Source of the DNA: Cacajao melanocephalus
Lineage: Eukaryota > Chordata > Mammalia > Primates > Pitheciidae
Length of the DNA stretch: 64,000 nt
Assembly: GCA_963573385.1 (NCBI GenBank)
Contig: CAUYLG010062032.1
Location: forward strand, 62,001 to 126,000
Direction: 5' to 3'
Shown here in pieces: positions 61,270-64,000 of this stretch. The position numbers and the translations under genes are program-made. Below the pieces are notes generated by a model, which worked only from the letters and a program-made list of their open reading frames with translations, ran no database searches and had not been told where the DNA came from. Every line of letters starts with the position of its first letter. The stretch's first letter is position 1.

Positions 61270-62460
61270 GAAGTAGGATCTAGACTTTTGGGCTACTCTA
61301 TTTTTCAAAAGATCTTCCTTTCTTATTCAGTTTTACTAAAGAATTAATCACAAAGATACCCCTAGACAATAATTTTGGAGTGCTTATTCAACCATATCTA
61401 CCTCTCTACCTAAACTTATTTTTGGGAGATCTCATCAAACCCCATACCTACAACACCTCCTGTATTTCTTACAATCCCTACATTTATAGCTCCAGCTTCA
61501 GCCTCTCTGCTGAAGTTCAGTCTTTTGTATATTACTGCTTACCTGATGTCTTCATTTTGATATCTAATAGGCAAATCAAATTTCATTCTATCCCCCCTCA
61601 ACTAAGGCCTTAAATTTTTATTTTTTAACTTCCAATTTCCTCACTCACAAAACAAGTTCCTTCTTTCAGAAACTCATCTCCAAAATAATGAATTCCTCTT
61701 TTTCTATCACACATTGAATGAATCCAACAGAAAACCCTATAGACACCAATTTCAAGATACATTCATAACCATTTTTTAAAACATCCACAGCTGCCACCCT
61801 AGTCTAAGCCACTGTTATTTCTCACCTGGGTCCCTGAAATAGCCTACTGCTTCCCTGTTTCCAACCTTGTTTCCTAGGCCCAGAGTCTCTTCCCAGAAAT
61901 GCTAGAGTGATTCATTTATGGTGGAAGCCAAAGCATGATCATCTCTACTCAGAAATTTCCATTGTCGTCTCATTTTCCACACAGAGATATAGAGTCCTGT
62001 TTCAATTCCTACCCATGTTCATCTCACTCACATTGTTTCACCCCACTGGACTCCCTGCAGCTCTACAGCCAAGCCAAGCACTCTAACCACAGGGCCTTTG
62101 CACTTGCTGCTCCGTACATGTCGCAAGCTCTTCTCCTGGATATCCTGATGTTATTTTTTGTTTAAGTTCCTCCTCAATTGTCATCAGAGAGGATTTCTCT
62201 GATTATCTGTCTTATTTTGGTATTCTTCCAATATCATTCCTTTATCATTCACCCTGTTTTACTTTTGTTCATAGCCTTTACCACTACCTGTCTTAGAGTA
62301 GCTTGCTTATAAAGTAAGCAAACTTACTTTCCATGACATTCTACACGGAAAGTAAGCTCTATGAGAATGTGGGCTTTCTTTTATTCTCTGCTGTATTTCC
62401 AGTGTTAGTGACACACAGTAACCAGTAAGTGCTTGATGAATATTTGTTGATATATTTAAT
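61270..62460 (+). mobile_element. L2, long 3' region
   Basis: Sense phrases in order: GATGTCTTCATTTTGATATC, CACCCTAGTCTAAGCCACTG, TTTCTCACCTGGGTCCCTGA, AGAGTGATTCATTTATGG, ACCACAGGGCCTTTGCACTT, TTTAAGTTCCTCCTCAATTG, GAAAGTAAGCTCTATGAGAA and TGATGAATATTTGTTGATAT. One of the better-preserved L2 copies in the window. A 10-bp hairpin (62323-62332 with 62347-62356) lies near the tail. Confidence 0.85.
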
Positions 62461-63431
62461 TCAAAAATATTTCCTATCACAGTTAAGAATTTTTTTTCTT
62501 GGTTCACATATACCCTGACAAATAGAGTTCAAATCAAATCTAAGATATTTATTTAATATATAATATTGTATTTCTTATTTAGTATTATTTCTTTTTTTCC
62601 CCAAGGAAGCATGTGCTTAAATGAATACCAAAATAAGAAACTAGTAATAATAATTCCTGTTAAAAGTCAGTGCACTCAGAACTTGGTATTGTCATATTCC
62701 TTTTTCTGATAAAATTTTCAACTTCTTTTAAATTGCTGAAAATAGAGATCTTTCATGGTAATATCCTTTCTGACACCTTTTAGAGAAAAGAAATACAAAA
62801 CAGTAGCATTTTTCCAGAATTTAAAATAATATATTGCTTCTGAAATAAATATACATTCTCTTGAATACTTAATATCGGCTTACATGTTTTAATGGTAGGG
62901 CTTATTTCCCATATCCACTTCCATTTCGCTGTGAGCTAATGATCTCATAATGGCAGGTGGAGGAGTTACTCTAGAAGCTCCTAGAATTTGAGCAGTGAGT
63001 ATGTGCCACATTTTTTTCTAGATTGATTGCAATCTTTCTGCAAATTTCTGCTGCTGAACATGACTGAAATCTATTTCCTAAATTAGACTTAATTCTCCTA
63101 AAGATGAATTCATAAAAATAATTGGGCACCTTAATAAAGAATTTCTTCTACAGAGCTCTTTCAGACATATCCAATGATTATCTGTATCTTTGTTAGACTA
63201 AAATTTGCCAGATGACTTAAATGAAATTCACAAATATTATTTTTCAGAAAAAAATATAAAGTAGCTTCCATACTTATAAATATACTGTCTTGTTAGGTCT
63301 CCTATTGCAGTGATCTACTAACTAGTTTTATTGCCACTAGACTGTCTAATCACCCTCCAAACTATCTTCCATTCTCTCTGTGTGAGAGTATTCCTTGATC
63401 TCGAATTTCATCTGTTGAAAATATTCCTAAA
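62461..63431. other. Unassigned AT-rich sequence
   Basis: No recognised gene or repeat. Confidence 0.5.
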
Positions 63432-63436
63432 GCTTT

Positions 63437-63796
63437 TGTATTAGTTGGTTCTCATGCTGCTAATAAAGACATAAGCAAGACTAGGTAAATTTGAAAGAAA
63501 AGAGGTTTAATTGACTCACAGTTTCACATGGCTGAAGAAGCCTCACAATCATGGCAGAAGGCAAAGGAGGAGGAAAGACATGTCTTACATGGCAGCAGTC
63601 AAGAGGGTGTGTGCAGGGGAACTGCCTTTTTATAAAACCATCAGATCTCATGAGACTTATTCACTATCACAAGAACAGCACAATAAAAACCTTCCTCCAT
63701 GATTCAGTTACCTCCCACTGGGTCCCTCTATCACATGTCGGGATTATTACAATTCAAGCTGAGATTTGGGTGGGGACAAAGAGCCAAACCATATCA
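63437..63796 (-). mobile_element. THE1/MSTA-type MaLR solo LTR with perfect target duplication
   Basis: On the forward strand it begins TGTATTAGTTGGTTCTCATG and ends GAGCCAAACCATATCA, with AGGTTTAATTGACTCACAGT, AATCATGGCAGAAGGCAAAG, CATCAGATCTCATGAGACTT and GTTACCTCCCACTGGGTCCC between. This is the reverse of a THE1/MST LTR (5' TGATATGG...TAATACA 3'). GCTTT at 63432-63436 and 63797-63801 is an exact 5-base target duplication. 360 bp, full length, no internal part. Confidence 0.95.
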
Positions 63797-63801
63797 GCTT
63801 T

Positions 63802-64000
63802 TAAATAGGAAGAAAATTCCCACACATTTGACACATAAAACAAAGTCCTTCAGAGTTTTTCACATGTTAACCTCAGCCAACTTTTTCCAGCCATGTCATC
63901 TCTGCTTAACCTTGCAGGTAGAGCCCTGTAGGTCTGTAACAATAACCCACACCTGTTACAAGCATCTCATACTTTTACCTAAAGCACCTTTCCCTCTTGC
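63802..64000. other. Unassigned sequence to window edge
   Basis: No recognised feature. Confidence 0.5.

Noticed and set aside
60775..61283. 116-codon reverse and 82-codon forward frames near 61 kb
   Set aside because: They lie in an L1 5'UTR fragment; no intact L1 protein is encoded there.

Overview
The window looks like primate, most likely human, chromosomal DNA. It carries Alu (7SL-derived) repeats of several ages, a THE1/MST-type LTR, L1, L2, MIR, MaLR LTRs and hAT/Tigger DNA-transposon fossils, in an AT-rich and very CpG-poor background. No bacterial or viral gene organisation is present. I found no exon, tRNA, rRNA, snRNA or intact protein-coding gene. The open frames are short; those I can explain are relics of transposon proteins, antisense Alu reads or chance frames in AT-rich DNA. 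The piece is intergenic or deep-intronic, and I cannot name the locus.

Layout. 1-10 kb: an L2 3' region with a long AT microsatellite, a striking palindromic AT/CA block (about 3.93-4.17 kb), an old hAT copy, an AluJ, an MLT1 LTR, a three-monomer Alu and a MER5-like copy. 10-18 kb: a fragmented L1 interrupted by an AluSc and by an MLT1 LTR with its target duplication, more Alus and MIR/L2, then a second L1 3' end carrying a truncated Alu. 18-34 kb: mostly unique sequence, including about 3.5 kb (18.05-21.57 kb) with no repeat I recognise, plus scattered L1, MIR, L2 and hAT fragments. 34-43 kb: an L2/MIR-rich zone containing a direct duplication of about 350 bp (37.3 and 39.8 kb) and a solo MaLR LTR with a perfect 5-bp target duplication. 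43-50 kb: unique sequence with one MER2 (Tigger) and, at its right end, a MER20 copy. 50-54.5 kb: a reverse-strand L1 that keeps its 5'UTR, ORF1 and endonuclease region but has lost its 3' half. 54.5-64 kb: Alus, MER5, MER33-like, a second reverse-strand L1 5' fragment, a long L2 and a THE1/MST solo LTR with a perfect 5-bp target duplication.

How it works together: there is no gene system here. The content is a record of successive insertions. L2 and MIR are oldest, then MER5/MER20/MER33/MLT1, then L1M and MER2, then THE1/MST and the Alus, with small local duplications on top. The best leads for a second look are the inverted-repeat AT block, the local duplication that includes an L2 tail, the trimeric Alu, the 5'-complete but 3'-less L1, and the repeat-free or CpG-retaining unique stretches that could be conserved non-coding DNA. 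I saw no evidence of an undescribed biological system. Repeat assignments come from recognising family consensus sequences by eye; subfamily names are approximate.
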